Shown: piece by piece, positions 39,975 through 49,998 of the stretch
How positions within the stretch are numbered: position 1 is the stretch's first letter
How the letters are laid out: every line of letters begins with the position of its first letter
Assembly: GCF_001570565.1 (NCBI RefSeq)
Contig: NZ_BBXE01000013.1
Location: forward strand, 1-64,000
DNA from: Herbidospora yilanensis
GTDB lineage: Bacteria > Actinomycetota > Actinomycetes > Streptosporangiales > Streptosporangiaceae
Length of the DNA: 64,000 nt
Direction of reading: 5' to 3'
Program-made: the position numbers and the translations under genes
The notes under the pieces: model-generated
Told to the model about the DNA's origin: nothing
Databases searched by the model: none
What the model saw: only the letters and a program-made list of their open reading frames with translations

Positions 39975-41360
39975 TTACAGGGCGGGCTTCTTGGCCACGT
40001 ACAACCACTTCTTGAACAGCGGGCCGAGGTCCTTGCCGCTGAGCTCCTCGGCGAGGGCGATGAAGTCCTTGGTGGTGGCGGTCTCGTGCTTGTTGCGGGC
40101 CGCCCACTCCTTCAGCAGGCCGAAGAAGGTCTCGTCGCCGATCTCGGTGCGCAGGGCGTGGACGGTCATCGCGCCGCGCAGGTAGATCGCCTCCCAGTCG
40201 AACATGTTCTTCTTGCCGGGGGCGCCCGTCTTGACGTCCCAGAACTTGCCGGTGTTCTTGTAGTGCTTTTCGAAGGTCGCCTGGGCCTTCGGGCCGTTGT
40301 GGGTCTCCTCGTAGAGCCATTCGGCGTAGCTGGCCAGGCCCTCGTTCAGCCAGATGTCGTTCCACGACTCCAGGCCGACGCTGTTGCCGAACCACTGGTG
40401 CGCGATCTCGTGGACGATCAGCAGATCGTCGCTGGCGTCGCCGTCGTAGACCGGGCGGCCCTGCGTCTCCAGGGCGTAGTGGACGTCGAGCTTGTCGGCG
40501 ATGCCGCCGGTCGAGCCGAAGGGGTAGGGGCCGAAGTGCTCGACGCCCCACTTGGTCGCCTCGGCGGTCTCCTTGTGGAGGTGCTTGGAGGTTTTGGCCA
40601 GTGCCGGGTCGTAGGCGGTGATGTTCAGGACGCCACCGGCCATGCCCTCGCTGACCTTGTACCTGCCGATGGCGATCATGGCGAGGTAGGGGGCCATGGG
40701 CTGCTTCATCTGCCAGCGGGAGACGACGTAGCCCTTCTTGACCCGGACGATGCCGGAATTCTGCGGCTCGCCGTTGGCCAGCACCGTGAGGCCGACGGGG
40801 GCGCTGATCTCGTACGAGAACGTGGCCTTGTCACGCGGGGTGTCGTTGGCGGGGAACCAGGTGCGGGCGCCGTCGGGCTGGGAGACGACGACGGCGCCGT
40901 CCTTGGTGCGGATGAACCCGGTGACGCCGAGCTCGGCGTCGTCGACCGGCTTCGGCCTGCCGTCGTACTCGACGACGACCTTGAACGTGGCCTCGTCGTC
41001 GATGCCCTTCTTCGGGGTGACGGTCAGCTCCTGGCCCTTACGGGACCATTTGGCCTTCTTCCCGTCGACGGTGACCGACCGGACGGTGAGCCCGGACAGG
41101 TCGAGGTTGAAGCGCGACAGGCCCTTGGTGGCCGTGGCGGTGATCGTCGCGGTGGAGTCGAGCCTGCCGGACTTGGGGGTGTAACGCAGCTTCAGGTCGT
41201 AGTGCTGGACGTCGTAACCGCCGTTGCCGGCGTGCGGAAAGTAGGGGTCGCCCACACCGGAGGAGCCCGGGGAATGAGCGTCGGCCCATGCCGGGGCTGA
41301 GGGGGCGACTAACGCGGCGACCGCGAGCAGCGCCGCGCCGGAGATTCGTGTGCGAAGCAT
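39975..41360 (-). CDS. Secreted M1-family metallopeptidase
   Basis: The precursor (461 residues from this ATG; an ATG at 41369 adds three) has a signal peptide (about 1-27, ending APAWA), a beta-sandwich domain (about 45-210) and a thermolysin-like domain. The zinc motif HEIAHQW and, 18 residues on, NEGLASYAEW give the HExxH-x18-E of the gluzincin M1 group. The exopeptidase GxMEN motif is represented only loosely by YALETQG. It is shorter than classic aminopeptidase N because it lacks the long C-terminal domain, as in other small secreted M1 proteins of actinobacteria. Secreted peptide degradation is the likely role. Confidence 0.87.
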   Translation of the reverse strand: MLRTRISGAALLAVAALVAPSAPAWADAHSPGSSGVGDPYFPHAGNGGYDVQHYDLKLRYTPKSGRLDSTATITATATKGLSRFNLDLSGLTVRSVTVDGKKAKWSRKGQELTVTPKKGIDDEATFKVVVEYDGRPKPVDDAELGVTGFIRTKDGAVVVSQPDGARTWFPANDTPRDKATFSYEISAPVGLTVLANGEPQNSGIVRVKKGYVVSRWQMKQPMAPYLAMIAIGRYKVSEGMAGGVLNITAYDPALAKTSKHLHKETAEATKWGVEHFGPYPFGSTGGIADKLDVHYALETQGRPVYDGDASDDLLIVHEIAHQWFGNSVGLESWNDIWLNEGLASYAEWLYEETHNGPKAQATFEKHYKNTGKFWDVKTGAPGKKNMFDWEAIYLRGAMTVHALRTEIGDETFFGLLKEWAARNKHETATTKDFIALAEELSGKDLGPLFKKWLYVAKKPAL

Positions 41361-41417
41361 GCCGCACATTATCGAGATGAATCAGGCAACGGACACAATC
41401 CACCTAATATCGGGGAA

Positions 41418-42119
41418 GTGCGTGCGACCAACGTCTCCTTCCGCTACCGGCGAGGCGATCCCTGGGTGCTCTCCGGCGCCTCCCTCGACCTCGCCCGCGG
41501 CGCGGTGGCCGAGATCACCGGGCCCAACGGCACCGGCAAGTCGACCCTGCTGCGGCTGCTCGCGGGCCTGTTGCGGCCGGTCAAAGGCCGGATCGAGGAG
41601 CGCCCGGCGGTCATCGGCTACGCCCCGGAACGGTTCCCCTCGGCCCAGCCGTTCACCGTGGCGGCCTACCTGCGGCACATGGCGGCGGTCCGCCGGGTGG
41701 TCGTGCCCGAGGAGCTGACCGCCCGGCTCGGCATGGACCACCTGCTCGGCCAGATGCTGCCCGACCTGTCGAAGGGCAGCGCCCACAAGGTCGGCCTCGC
41801 GCAGGCCCTCGCCGGGGAGCCGGGCCTGCTGATCCTCGACGAGCCGTTCGCCGGGCTCGACGCGACCGCCCGCGCCGAACTGTCGGTGATCGTCGCCGAG
41901 ATCGCCGCGCGCGGCGGCATCGTCGTGGCCAGCGACCACCAGGGCGACCTGCGGGCGGTGCCGGGCGTGACCCGCTACGAGGTGCGCGACGGGAAGATCA
42001 CCGAAGCCGCGCCGGTCTTCGAGGACGATCCACTGACCACTCTGACGATCAAGCTGCCGCGGTCGAAGGCGGATGTACTGGCGGCCCGGCTCCGGGCGGA
42101 AGGCCACGAGGTCTCATGA
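41418..42119 (+). CDS. ABC transporter ATP-binding protein
   Basis: The 233-residue ATPase has Walker A GPNGTGKST at 35-43, a signature variant LSKGSAHKVGLAQAL (about 115-129) and Walker B LLILDEPFAGLD (about 137-148). It lacks a long C-terminal extension. The start is a GTG with GGGGAA six bases upstream. Its TGA overlaps the ATG of the following membrane protein by four bases; together they form a small ABC-2-type exporter or a membrane-maintenance ABC unit. Substrate unknown. Confidence 0.88.
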   Translation: MRATNVSFRYRRGDPWVLSGASLDLARGAVAEITGPNGTGKSTLLRLLAGLLRPVKGRIEERPAVIGYAPERFPSAQPFTVAAYLRHMAAVRRVVVPEELTARLGMDHLLGQMLPDLSKGSAHKVGLAQALAGEPGLLILDEPFAGLDATARAELSVIVAEIAARGGIVVASDHQGDLRAVPGVTRYEVRDGKITEAAPVFEDDPLTTLTIKLPRSKADVLAARLRAEGHEVS

Positions 42120-42781
42120 TTCCCCTGGTCTCATTCCGGTTGTCCGGTTACGTCCGGTCGCACCGGATCTTCCAGCCCGTGCTCGGGCTGCTCGCCGTCC
42201 TGTCGATCCTGTACGCCACCGGCGTCCCCGCCGGCGGCGAACTCCCCAGCTACTCCGACTCGGCCGGCATCCTGATGCTGGTCTTCGCCTGGGCGGCCCG
42301 GGGCCTGCTCGACACCGAGCCCGACGAACAGCGCCTCATCGCGATCACCGCCGTCGGCCGCCGCCGCGAACTCGTGGCCGGGCTGCTCGCCGCGCTGCTG
42401 CTGACCGCGGCGCTGGCGCTGGTCGCCGTGTTGTTCCCGCTGTTCGCCGGCTTCGCCGAGACCCCCGGCGCGGCCGACCTCGGCTACGGCGCCGGGCTGC
42501 ACGTGCTGGCCGTGCTCGCCGGGACCACCCTGGGCGCCCTGACGAGCCGCCCGGTGCTGGCCTCCCCCGCCGCCTCGGCCGCCGTGCTGGTCGGCGGCTA
42601 CCTGGCGATCCTGCTGCTCAGCTCGGCGAGCCCGTGGGCGTCGGTGCCGGTCTTGGACTGGATGAACGCCGCCCACCACCACGAACTGCCCGACCGGCTG
42701 GTGGTCATCGTGGCGTCGGCACTCGCCTGGAGCGCGGCCGGGCTCGCCGGATATGCGGCGGTACGCCAGGTCAGGGGTTAG
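42116..42781 (+). CDS. ABC-2-type membrane protein
   Basis: The 221-residue protein has six hydrophobic helices after an N-terminal amphipathic stretch ([20 protein letters not shown]), with charged loop [23 protein letters not shown] (about 66-88) between helices 2 and 3, where ABC-2 permeases contact their ATPase. It is coupled to the preceding ATPase gene. Its stop overlaps the convergent rlmN gene by 11 nt. Which substrate it moves is unknown. Confidence 0.78.
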   Translation: MIPLVSFRLSGYVRSHRIFQPVLGLLAVLSILYATGVPAGGELPSYSDSAGILMLVFAWAARGLLDTEPDEQRLIAITAVGRRRELVAGLLAALLLTAALALVAVLFPLFAGFAETPGAADLGYGAGLHVLAVLAGTTLGALTSRPVLASPAASAAVLVGGYLAILLLSSASPWASVPVLDWMNAAHHHELPDRLVVIVASALAWSAAGLAGYAAVRQVRG

Positions 42782-43883
42782 CCGCGGCGAGCTGGCCGCA
42801 GGCGCCGTCGATCTCACGGCCACGGGTGTCGCGGACCGTCACCGCGACCCCGTGGGACTCCAGGCGGCGCACGAAGGCCCGTTCGTCCTCCGGCCGCGAG
42901 GCCGTCCACTTCGAGCCCGGGGTCGGGTTCAGCGGGATCAGGTTGACGTGGACGAGCTTGCCCTTGAGCAGCCTCCCGAGCAGGTCGGCCCGCCACTCCT
43001 GGTCGTTGATGTCCTTGATGAGGGCGTACTCGATCGAGACCCGGCGCTTGGTCTTGGCGGCGTAGTCCCAGGCCGCGCCGAGAACCTCGGCCACCTTCCA
43101 GCGGGTGTTGATCGGGACCAGCGTGTCGCGCAGCTCGTCGTCGGGGGCATGGAGCGAGACGGCCAGCGTCACCGGCAGGCCCTCGTTGGACAACTTCTCG
43201 ATCGCCGGGACGAGGCCGACCGTGGAGACGGTGACGCCGCGCGCGGAGATGCCCAGGCCCTCGGGCGACGGGTCGACCATGCGGTGGACCGCGCCGATCA
43301 CGGCCTTGTAGTTGGCCATCGGCTCGCCCATGCCCATGAAGACGATGTTGCTGACCCGGCCGGGCCCGCCCGGCACCTCGCCCCTGGTCAGCGCCCGCTG
43401 CCCGGCGACGACCTGCTCGACGATCTCGGCGGTCGACATGTTGCGGGTCAGCCCGGCCTGGCCGGTCGCGCAGAACGGGCAGTTCATGCCGCACCCGGCC
43501 TGCGAGGAGACGCACATGGTGACCCGGTCGGGGTAGCGCATCATGACCGACTCGACCAGGGAGCCGTCGAACAGCTTCCAGAGGGTCTTGCGGGTCATGC
43601 CGTCGTCGCAGGTGATCTCGCGGACCGAGGTCAGCAGCGACGGCAGCAACTGCCCGAGCGTCTCGCGGGAGGCGGCCGGGAGGTCGGTCATCTCCTCGGG
43701 CGACCCGGTCAGCTTGGCGAAGTAGTGGCGCGAGAGCTGGTCGGCCCGGAACGGCTTCTCACCCAGCTCCGCGACGGCGGCACGGCGCTCGGCCATGGTC
43801 AGGTCGGCCAGGTGGCGCTGCGGCTTCGCCCGTCGCGGCGCGACGAACGTGAGCTGACCGGCCTTGGGGGCGGCCTCGGACAT
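42771..43883 (-). CDS. rlmN: 23S rRNA (adenine2503-C2)/tRNA methyltransferase RlmN
   Basis: The 370-residue radical-SAM enzyme has the CxxxCxxC cluster motif CGMNCPFC at 131-138 (Cys131, Cys135, Cys138), followed by [20 protein letters not shown]. The [17 protein letters not shown] segment (about 168-184) binds SAM, and the C-terminal Cys in GACGQL (about 361) is the catalytic residue that holds the RNA adduct. It methylates A2503 of 23S rRNA and A37 of some tRNAs. It is in the expected place near frr and cdsA, separated by the SUFU-type gene on the other strand. Confidence 0.95.
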   Translation of the reverse strand: MSEAAPKAGQLTFVAPRRAKPQRHLADLTMAERRAAVAELGEKPFRADQLSRHYFAKLTGSPEEMTDLPAASRETLGQLLPSLLTSVREITCDDGMTRKTLWKLFDGSLVESVMMRYPDRVTMCVSSQAGCGMNCPFCATGQAGLTRNMSTAEIVEQVVAGQRALTRGEVPGGPGRVSNIVFMGMGEPMANYKAVIGAVHRMVDPSPEGLGISARGVTVSTVGLVPAIEKLSNEGLPVTLAVSLHAPDDELRDTLVPINTRWKVAEVLGAAWDYAAKTKRRVSIEYALIKDINDQEWRADLLGRLLKGKLVHVNLIPLNPTPGSKWTASRPEDERAFVRRLESHGVAVTVRDTRGREIDGACGQLAAANP

Positions 43884-43968
43884 AACGAACCCTCACGATC
43901 TCAAAAACGACGACTGCTCTTACGGCCGGGCGGCACCGGGCTTAGAGTCCTGATCTGGGAGGTGAGGC

Positions 43969-45003
43969 GTGGACAGCACCATCGTGCTCACCAGCACCAA
44001 TCCCTACGGGAGCCGCACCCTTACCGTCGAGCGCGATCAGGTGTCCTCGGTAGCTTACCTGCGCGACCCGGCCGGATCCGTCCGCGGAGCCGTCTGGCTG
44101 GCCAACCACGTGACCGCCCCGATGTCACTCGACCACGCCCGTCTCAACACCGGCCGGCCCCCGGTCATGCCCAGAGCGGGCACCCGCCGCCCTTTCGGCA
44201 CCGCCCACCTCGACGCCTCCCGGCTGCGGGTGTTGTGGTTCGAGGAGGGTGACGGCGTCGCCCTCTACGACGACGAGGGCCTGCTGGCCGTGATCCCCGG
44301 CTGGGCCGATCTGGAACGTGGCATGCCCGGCTACGCGCGCGACGCCGTCGGCGAGTGGCCGTTCGCCTGGGCGCTGCCGGAGGCGCTCGAAGGCCTGAGC
44401 CCCCGGGTCGCCAAGGCGGAGGCCTACTGGCAGTGGCGGGCCGGCGAGTCGTCGTGGGCGTCGTTCCAGCAGTTCGTGATGGGCCACCTCGACGGGCGGC
44501 TGGGCCCTCCGGGCCGCTTCTGGGACGCGAGCGGCGGCCGGTTGCCCGCCCTCGGGGTCACCGAACGCCCGCCCGCCTACGGCCGCGACTTCACGGTCCT
44601 GTCGACGGTGGGGATGAGCTGCCAGCGCATGCCATCGGCCGAGCTCTACGACACCCCCACCCGCGTCGAGCTCGCGGTCGCCACCCGGGGCGACCCCCGG
44701 TCGGCGGCGCGGCTGTTCCTGTGGCTGGGTCAATATCCGTGGCGTTCGGTGACCTGGCTCGGCGACGGCCACACGGCCCGCTGGTATCACCAGCCCGGCA
44801 CCTTCCCCATCCCCGGCGGCTACGAAGGGGTGATGATGCTGGCGGCCCCTCGCGGCCTGCCCGACCTGTCGGGGTTCCAGGTCGCCGGAGACGTGGTGCG
44901 GTGGCTCTGGCTGGTTCCGGTGACCGACGGCGAGCTCAAGGTCGCCGCCGAACGCGGCCACGACGTCGTCGCCGCCCGCCTGAGCGCCTTCCACCGCATC
45001 TAG
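43969..45003 (+). CDS. SUFU (suppressor of fused)-domain protein
   Basis: The 344-residue protein has a C-terminal half (about 205-340) with the suppressor-of-fused domain pattern: RVELAVATRGDPRSAARLFL, WLGQYPWRSVTWLGDGHT, the PGGYEGVMMLAAP strand and DVVRWLWLVPVTDGELKVA near the end. The N-terminal about 190 residues are a separate unrecognised module with EAYWQWRAGESSWASF near 145-160. Bacterial SUFU proteins occur widely in polymorphic-toxin immunity sets and as orphan genes. No toxin neighbour is visible here. GTG start with GGGAGG seven bases upstream. The TAG overlaps the stop of convergent cdsA. Confidence 0.78.
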   Translation: MDSTIVLTSTNPYGSRTLTVERDQVSSVAYLRDPAGSVRGAVWLANHVTAPMSLDHARLNTGRPPVMPRAGTRRPFGTAHLDASRLRVLWFEEGDGVALYDDEGLLAVIPGWADLERGMPGYARDAVGEWPFAWALPEALEGLSPRVAKAEAYWQWRAGESSWASFQQFVMGHLDGRLGPPGRFWDASGGRLPALGVTERPPAYGRDFTVLSTVGMSCQRMPSAELYDTPTRVELAVATRGDPRSAARLFLWLGQYPWRSVTWLGDGHTARWYHQPGTFPIPGGYEGVMMLAAPRGLPDLSGFQVAGDVVRWLWLVPVTDGELKVAAERGHDVVAARLSAFHRI

Positions 45004-45833
45004 CGGATGAAGGCCGCCAGCAGGAGCCAGCAGGGCACCAGGGTGAAGAGCAGCGAGTCGATGCGGTCCATCATGCCGCCGTGGCCCGGCAGCACCGAGC
45101 CCATGTCCTTGATGCCGAGGTCGCGCTTGATGACCGACTCGATCAGGTCGCCCACCGTGGCGCAGACGACCACCACGGCGCCGAGCAGCGCGCCCTGCCA
45201 GATCTCGCCCTTCAGCAACCAGGCGACCAGCCAGCCGCCGACCGCGACGCAGGCGACCGCCGAACCGGCGAAGCCCTCCCAGGTCTTCTTCGGGCTGATG
45301 ATCGACATCTTGTGCCTGCCGAAGAGGACGCCGGCGGCGTACCCGCCGATGTCGGAGGAGGCCGTCACGGCCACGAAGATGAGCGCCCGGTTGGCGCCGT
45401 CGGGCGGCGCCAGAAGCAGGCCCACGAACCCGGCGAACAGCGCCGGGTAGACCACCATGAAGACCGTCGCGGTCGCGTCGCGGACGAAGCCGTCGGACCC
45501 CTGGAACAACCGCCGGCCCAGCACGCCCATGACGGTGATCGCGAAGATGCCGAGGAAGACCCCCGGCCCGAAGTAGTAGGCCCCGGAGACCATCGCCGCC
45601 ATGCCCACCAGGACGGGGACCAGCGGCACGTGGATGTCGCGGGTGGCCAGCCCCTTCACCAGCTCGTGGATCCCCACGCCGACGGCGGCGATGACGACCA
45701 CGAGGAACGCGGGCTTGTACAGGTAGAGCGATCCGAGGATCACCGCCGCCAGCCCGAGCGCGGATGCGATCGCCGCCGGCAGGTTCCGTCCGGTACGGCT
45801 CCCGCCCGCCGGGGGTGACACCGTTCCGTCCAA
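45000..45833 (-). CDS. cdsA: Phosphatidate cytidylyltransferase CdsA
   Basis: The 277-residue membrane enzyme has eight helices and the CdsA signature near its C-terminus: KDMGSVLPGHGGMMDRIDSL (about 242-261), with the conserved Asp residues for metal and CTP binding. The SSDIGGYAAGVLFGRHKM stretch (about 153-170) is the second family motif. It makes CDP-diacylglycerol for phospholipid synthesis at the cytoplasmic membrane. TTG at 45833 with AGGAC upstream is used; a GTG at 45821 is possible. It follows frr after a 15-bp stem that probably attenuates read-through. Confidence 0.94.
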   Translation of the reverse strand: MDGTVSPPAGGSRTGRNLPAAIASALGLAAVILGSLYLYKPAFLVVVIAAVGVGIHELVKGLATRDIHVPLVPVLVGMAAMVSGAYYFGPGVFLGIFAITVMGVLGRRLFQGSDGFVRDATATVFMVVYPALFAGFVGLLLAPPDGANRALIFVAVTASSDIGGYAAGVLFGRHKMSIISPKKTWEGFAGSAVACVAVGGWLVAWLLKGEIWQGALLGAVVVVCATVGDLIESVIKRDLGIKDMGSVLPGHGGMMDRIDSLLFTLVPCWLLLAAFIR

Positions 45834-45855
45834 GATGTCCTACTCCCTACATGCG

Positions 45856-45895
45856 CGCGATCCCTGCCCCTTGCACTACCGGGGCAAGGATCGCG
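45856..45895 (-). terminator. 15-bp hairpin between frr and cdsA
   Basis: Arms 45856-45870 and 45881-45895 pair over 15 positions with a 10-nt loop. The single DNA mismatch (45864/45887) becomes a G-U pair in the leftward transcript, which supports it being selected as RNA made from frr toward cdsA. It starts 11 nt after the frr stop. Confidence 0.7.
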
Positions 45896-45905
45896 ATGGT
45901 GCTCG

Positions 45906-46463
45906 TCAGACTTCGAGCAGCTCGGCTTCCTTGTGCTTGAGCAGCTCGTCGATCTTGGCGACGTGCTTCTGGGTCAGGTCGTCGAGCTCCTTCACCGCGC
46001 GGTGGACCTCGTCTTCGCCCGCCTCGCCGTCCTTGACGAGCTTGTCGAGCACTTCCTTGGCGTGCCGCCGGATGTTCCGGATGGACACGCGGCTGTTCTC
46101 GGCCTTGGTCCGGGCGATCTTGATGTACTCCTTGCGGCGCTCGCCCGAGAGCTCGGGGAACACCACGCGGATGACGTTGCCGTCGTTGCCGGGGTTGACG
46201 CCCAGGTCGCTGTCGCGGATCGCCTTCTCGATGGCGCTCATCGAGCCCTTGTCGTAGGGCTGCACCAGCACCATGCGCGCCTCGGGGACGTGGAAGGAGG
46301 CGAGCTGCTGGACCGGCGTGAGCGACCCGTAGTAGTCAACATTGATCTTGTTGAACATCGCGGGGGTGACCCGGCCGGTGCGGATGGCCGCGAAGTCCTC
46401 CTTCGCGACGGTCACCGCCTTGTCCATCTTCTCTTCGGCCTCGAAGAGGGTTTCCTCGATCAC
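45906..46463 (-). CDS. frr: Ribosome recycling factor Frr
   Basis: The 185-residue protein has the complete RRF sequence: the N-terminal helix with [16 protein letters not shown], the hinge [21 protein letters not shown] split over the domain II boundary, and the long C-terminal helices ([10 protein letters not shown] end). It releases ribosomes after termination together with EF-G. It starts at a GTG 10 nt downstream of the pyrH stop, in the standard pyrH-frr pair. Confidence 0.97.
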   Translation of the reverse strand: MIEETLFEAEEKMDKAVTVAKEDFAAIRTGRVTPAMFNKINVDYYGSLTPVQQLASFHVPEARMVLVQPYDKGSMSAIEKAIRDSDLGVNPGNDGNVIRVVFPELSGERRKEYIKIARTKAENSRVSIRNIRRHAKEVLDKLVKDGEAGEDEVHRAVKELDDLTQKHVAKIDELLKHKEAELLEV

Positions 46464-46473
46464 TGTTGGCTCC

Positions 46474-47241
46474 CTATTTCCCTGCCGGACTCACCAGCGT
46501 GCCGATCTTCTCTCCGCGGACCGCCCGCAGGATGTTGCCTTCGCCCATCAGCTCGAACACCACGATGGGCAGGCCGTTGTCCTTGCACAGGCTGATGGCC
46601 GTGGCGTCCATCACCGCGAGGTCACGCGTGAGGACCTCGCCGTATTCGAGCCGGTCGAACCGGACCGCGTCGGGGTTCTTCCGGGGGTCGGCGTCGTAGA
46701 CACCGTCGACCTGGGTGCCCTTCAGCAGGGCCTCCGCGCCGATCTCCAGCGCGCGCTGGGCGGCGCAGGTGTCGGTGGAGAAGAAGGGCGAGCCCAGCCC
46801 GGCCCCGAAGATGACCACGCGGCCCTTCTCCAGGTGGCGGATCGCCCGGCGGGGCAGGAACGGCTCGGCGACCTGCTGCATCGTGATGGCGGTCTGCACG
46901 CGCGTTTCCACGCCGCGCTTCTCCAGGAAGTCCTGCAGCGCGAGACAGTTGATGACGGTGCCCAGCATGCCCATGTAGTCGGCGCGGGCCCGGTCCATGC
47001 CGCGCTCGGACAACGCGGCGCCCCGGAACATGTTGCCGCCGCCGACGACCACCGAGACCTGGACGCCGTCGCGAACCGCCTCCCCGATCGAGTCGGCGAT
47101 CTTGGCCACGACGACCGGGTCGATGCCCAGGGAATCCCCTCCGGCGAACGCCTCGCCGGAAAGCTTCAGCATGACCCGCTTCCAGCGCAGCGGCCCGTCA
47201 TACGACGAAGCCGCCGGGGCGGGTTCGGTGTTCTCCTGCAC
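46474..47241 (-). CDS. pyrH: Uridylate kinase PyrH
   Basis: The 255-residue UMP kinase has the amino-acid-kinase fold: [17 protein letters not shown] near the start, [13 protein letters not shown] (phosphate loop) and the [17 protein letters not shown] segment. It phosphorylates UMP in the cytoplasm. The GTG at 47241 is preferred because GAGGAGG lies eight bases upstream. The ATG at 47289 opens a longer frame but falls in the loop of a strong terminator-like hairpin and has no Shine-Dalgarno. Even so the protein has a 15-residue disordered N-terminus before the core compared with the usual 240-residue enzyme. Confidence 0.93.
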   Translation of the reverse strand: MQENTEPAPAASSYDGPLRWKRVMLKLSGEAFAGGDSLGIDPVVVAKIADSIGEAVRDGVQVSVVVGGGNMFRGAALSERGMDRARADYMGMLGTVINCLALQDFLEKRGVETRVQTAITMQQVAEPFLPRRAIRHLEKGRVVIFGAGLGSPFFSTDTCAAQRALEIGAEALLKGTQVDGVYDADPRKNPDAVRFDRLEYGEVLTRDLAVMDATAISLCKDNGLPIVVFELMGEGNILRAVRGEKIGTLVSPAGK

Positions 47242-47249
47242 GGCGGCGG

Positions 47250-47256
47250 CCTCCTC
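47250..47256 (-). promoter_or_regulatory. Strong Shine-Dalgarno that fixes the pyrH start
   Basis: GAGGAGG on the minus strand, eight bases before the GTG at 47241. It lies inside the longer frame that starts at 47289, and argues for the shorter protein. Confidence 0.65.
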
Positions 47257-47275
47257 AGTGGATTTCGGGCTGAAC

Positions 47276-47305
47276 AGGTCGTCCCGCATGATTACGGGAC
47301 GACCT
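47276..47305 (-). terminator. 11-bp hairpin between tsf and pyrH
   Basis: GGTCGTCCCG (47277-47286) and CGGGACGACC (47295-47304) pair perfectly, with an outer A-T pair, around the 8-nt loop CATGATTA. It begins 18 nt past the tsf stop. The leftward stem is followed by TGTTCAGCCC, so termination may be partial and let some transcripts reach pyrH. Confidence 0.7.
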
Positions 47306-47322
47306 CGGGTGACAGCCCCAGA

Positions 47323-48156
47323 CTATGCCTGGCCGACCTTGAAGCGGGTGAAGGCCAGGACCTTGACGCCGGCCTCGTCCGCGTACTTCTTGATCGACTT
47401 CTTGTTGTCCTTCACGAACGCCTGCTGGAGCAGCGTGAAGTCCTTGTACCAGCCGTTGACGCGACCTTCGACGATCTTGGCGATCGCGGGCTCGGGCTTG
47501 CCCTCCTCGCGGGTCATCTCCTCGAAGAGCGCACGCTCCTTCTCGATGACCTCGGCGGGCACGTCGTCGGCGTCGAGGTACTTCGGCGCCATCGCGGCGG
47601 CGTGCTGCGCGATGTCCTTGGCGACCTCGGCGTTGGCCGAGTCGAGCTGGACGAGCACACCCACGGCCGGCGGGAGCTGCGGGTCGGTCTTGTGCATGTA
47701 GGCGCCGATGTAGCCGCCTTCGAGCACGGAGAACCGGCGGATCTCGATCTTCTCGCCGAGCGCCGCGTTGGTCTCGTCGAGCAGCTCCTTGACGGTCTTG
47801 CCGTCGAGCTTCGACTCGAGCAGCTCGGCCACGTCGGCCGGCTTGGTCGCGAGGATGTGGGCGACGACCTGGGCGGCCACTTCCTGGAAACGCTCGCCCT
47901 TGGCGACGAAGTCGGTCTCGCAGTTGAGCTCAAGGAGAGCGGCGGACGAGTCGCCGTCCTGCTTGAGGGCGACCAGGCCGTTGGAGGCGGTGCGGGTCTC
48001 GCGCTTGCCGACGTCCTTGGCGCCCTTGAGACGCAGGAGCTCGACCGCGCGGTCGAAGTCGCCCTCGGACTCCTCCAGCGCCTTCTTGCAGTCCATCATG
48101 CCGGCGGCCGTCAGCTCGCGAAGCCGCTTGACGTCGGCCATGTTCACGGAAGCCAT
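47323..48156 (-). CDS. tsf: Elongation factor Ts
   Basis: The 277-residue protein has the EF-Ts layout: N-terminal UBA-like domain with MADVKRLRELTAAGMMDCKKAL, then the core with ALLELNCETDFVAKGERFQ, the TDFV motif contacting EF-Tu, and a C-terminal module. It catalyses GDP release from EF-Tu. The ATG at 48156 has GAGGAA six bases upstream; an ATG six bases earlier touches that Shine-Dalgarno and is less likely. It follows rpsB across a strong hairpin. Confidence 0.97.
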   Translation of the reverse strand: MASVNMADVKRLRELTAAGMMDCKKALEESEGDFDRAVELLRLKGAKDVGKRETRTASNGLVALKQDGDSSAALLELNCETDFVAKGERFQEVAAQVVAHILATKPADVAELLESKLDGKTVKELLDETNAALGEKIEIRRFSVLEGGYIGAYMHKTDPQLPPAVGVLVQLDSANAEVAKDIAQHAAAMAPKYLDADDVPAEVIEKERALFEEMTREEGKPEPAIAKIVEGRVNGWYKDFTLLQQAFVKDNKKSIKKYADEAGVKVLAFTRFKVGQA

Positions 48157-48186
48157 TGTCATTTCCTCATGGGTTTCGTCGTGGAG

Positions 48187-48222
48187 CGGGTGGGCGTGTC
48201 ATCGTGCCGACACGCCCACCCG
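48187..48222 (-). terminator. 13-bp perfect hairpin between rpsB and tsf
   Basis: Arms 48187-48199 and 48210-48222 are perfectly complementary over 13 bp with a 10-nt loop, in the 85-nt gap between the rpsB stop and the tsf start. It could be a partial terminator that sets the S2 to EF-Ts ratio or a processing site. Confidence 0.7.
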
Positions 48223-48241
48223 GAAGAGCTTTGGGGAAGGA

Positions 48242-49165
<924 letters not shown>

Positions 49166-49359
49166 GAAATGGTCCTCCACGATCTCGGTTATACGCACGG
49201 GCCGGCGGCCCGCGCCCTGACGCCCCGAACCGTTCCAGCCGCCTTATCGGCGGACCGAGAGGACGTTTCGTGAGTGGGCGTGCGAATTCGGCCTCACCAA
49301 CGGAGACCACCGGACAGTCTACCCGGAACCGGTGGACGACTTGACCTGCCCGCGTACCC

Positions 49360-49947
49360 TCAGGACCTCTTCGGGGCCCGGGGGAAGACCCGGAGCTGGA
49401 ACTCCGTGACGCGGGCGCCGTTGGGGGCGGTCTCCGGGTCGCGGTCGGTGATGCGGTAGGGGGCGACGAGGTCGTCGACGCGCTCGGCGAGGGCGCGGAT
49501 CTCGTCGGGGTCCATGTAGAGGACCAGGTGGGCCAGCCGGGTCGCCTGACGCCAGTCGGCCGACTCGCGCGACGACTGGGCCAGGTATTCCGCCAGACGC
49601 CGCGACGCCTCGTCGAGGACGGTCCGGATGACGGCGCTCTGCGCGGCGAGGAGCTCGGCGGTGAGCTCGCCGCTCTCGGGGTCTTTCATGCCCCAGCCCT
49701 TCTGGAGCGCCCGCCATACGCGTTCGCGGCCGTCGCCGCGCGCGGGGGCCTCTTCGATGAGGCCGTGCTTGGCGAGGGTGCGCAGGTGGTAGCTGCAGGC
49801 GCTCGGGGACAACCCGGCGACCTCGGCGCACTCGGTGGCCGTGGCCGGGCCCTCCTCCTGGAGGCGGCCGAGGATCGCCAGCCGGGCCGGGTGGGCCATG
49901 GCGCGCAGCAGCCCGACGTCGTCGGTGACCATCCGATGGCTGTTCAT
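49360..49947 (-). CDS. ArsR-family transcriptional regulator
   Basis: The 195-residue protein has an N-terminal ArsR-type winged helix (about 10-85), including LLRAMAHPARLAILGRL, the recognition helix LSPSACSYHLRTLAKHGLI and the wing REERVW-like segment GDGRERVWRALQKG. The C-terminal half is helical and of unknown role; metal-binding cysteines of classic ArsR sensors are absent (only two Cys are present). It is divergent from an MFS exporter with two symmetric elements in the 72-nt gap, so it most likely represses that exporter and itself. Confidence 0.87.
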   Translation of the reverse strand: MNSHRMVTDDVGLLRAMAHPARLAILGRLQEEGPATATECAEVAGLSPSACSYHLRTLAKHGLIEEAPARGDGRERVWRALQKGWGMKDPESGELTAELLAAQSAVIRTVLDEASRRLAEYLAQSSRESADWRQATRLAHLVLYMDPDEIRALAERVDDLVAPYRITDRDPETAPNGARVTEFQLRVFPRAPKRS

Positions 49948-49976
49948 GGGGCTCCACGGTAGGGCGTCGGAAGATG

Positions 49977-49992
49977 TGAAGCATTGCCTTCA
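49977..49992. promoter_or_regulatory. Inverted repeat 1 in ArsR-MFS divergent region
   Basis: TGAAG (49977-49981) and CTTCA (49988-49992) are perfect complements with a 6-nt spacer. The centre is 22 bp from that of the second repeat. Confidence 0.5.
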
Positions 49993-49998
49993 TAACTC

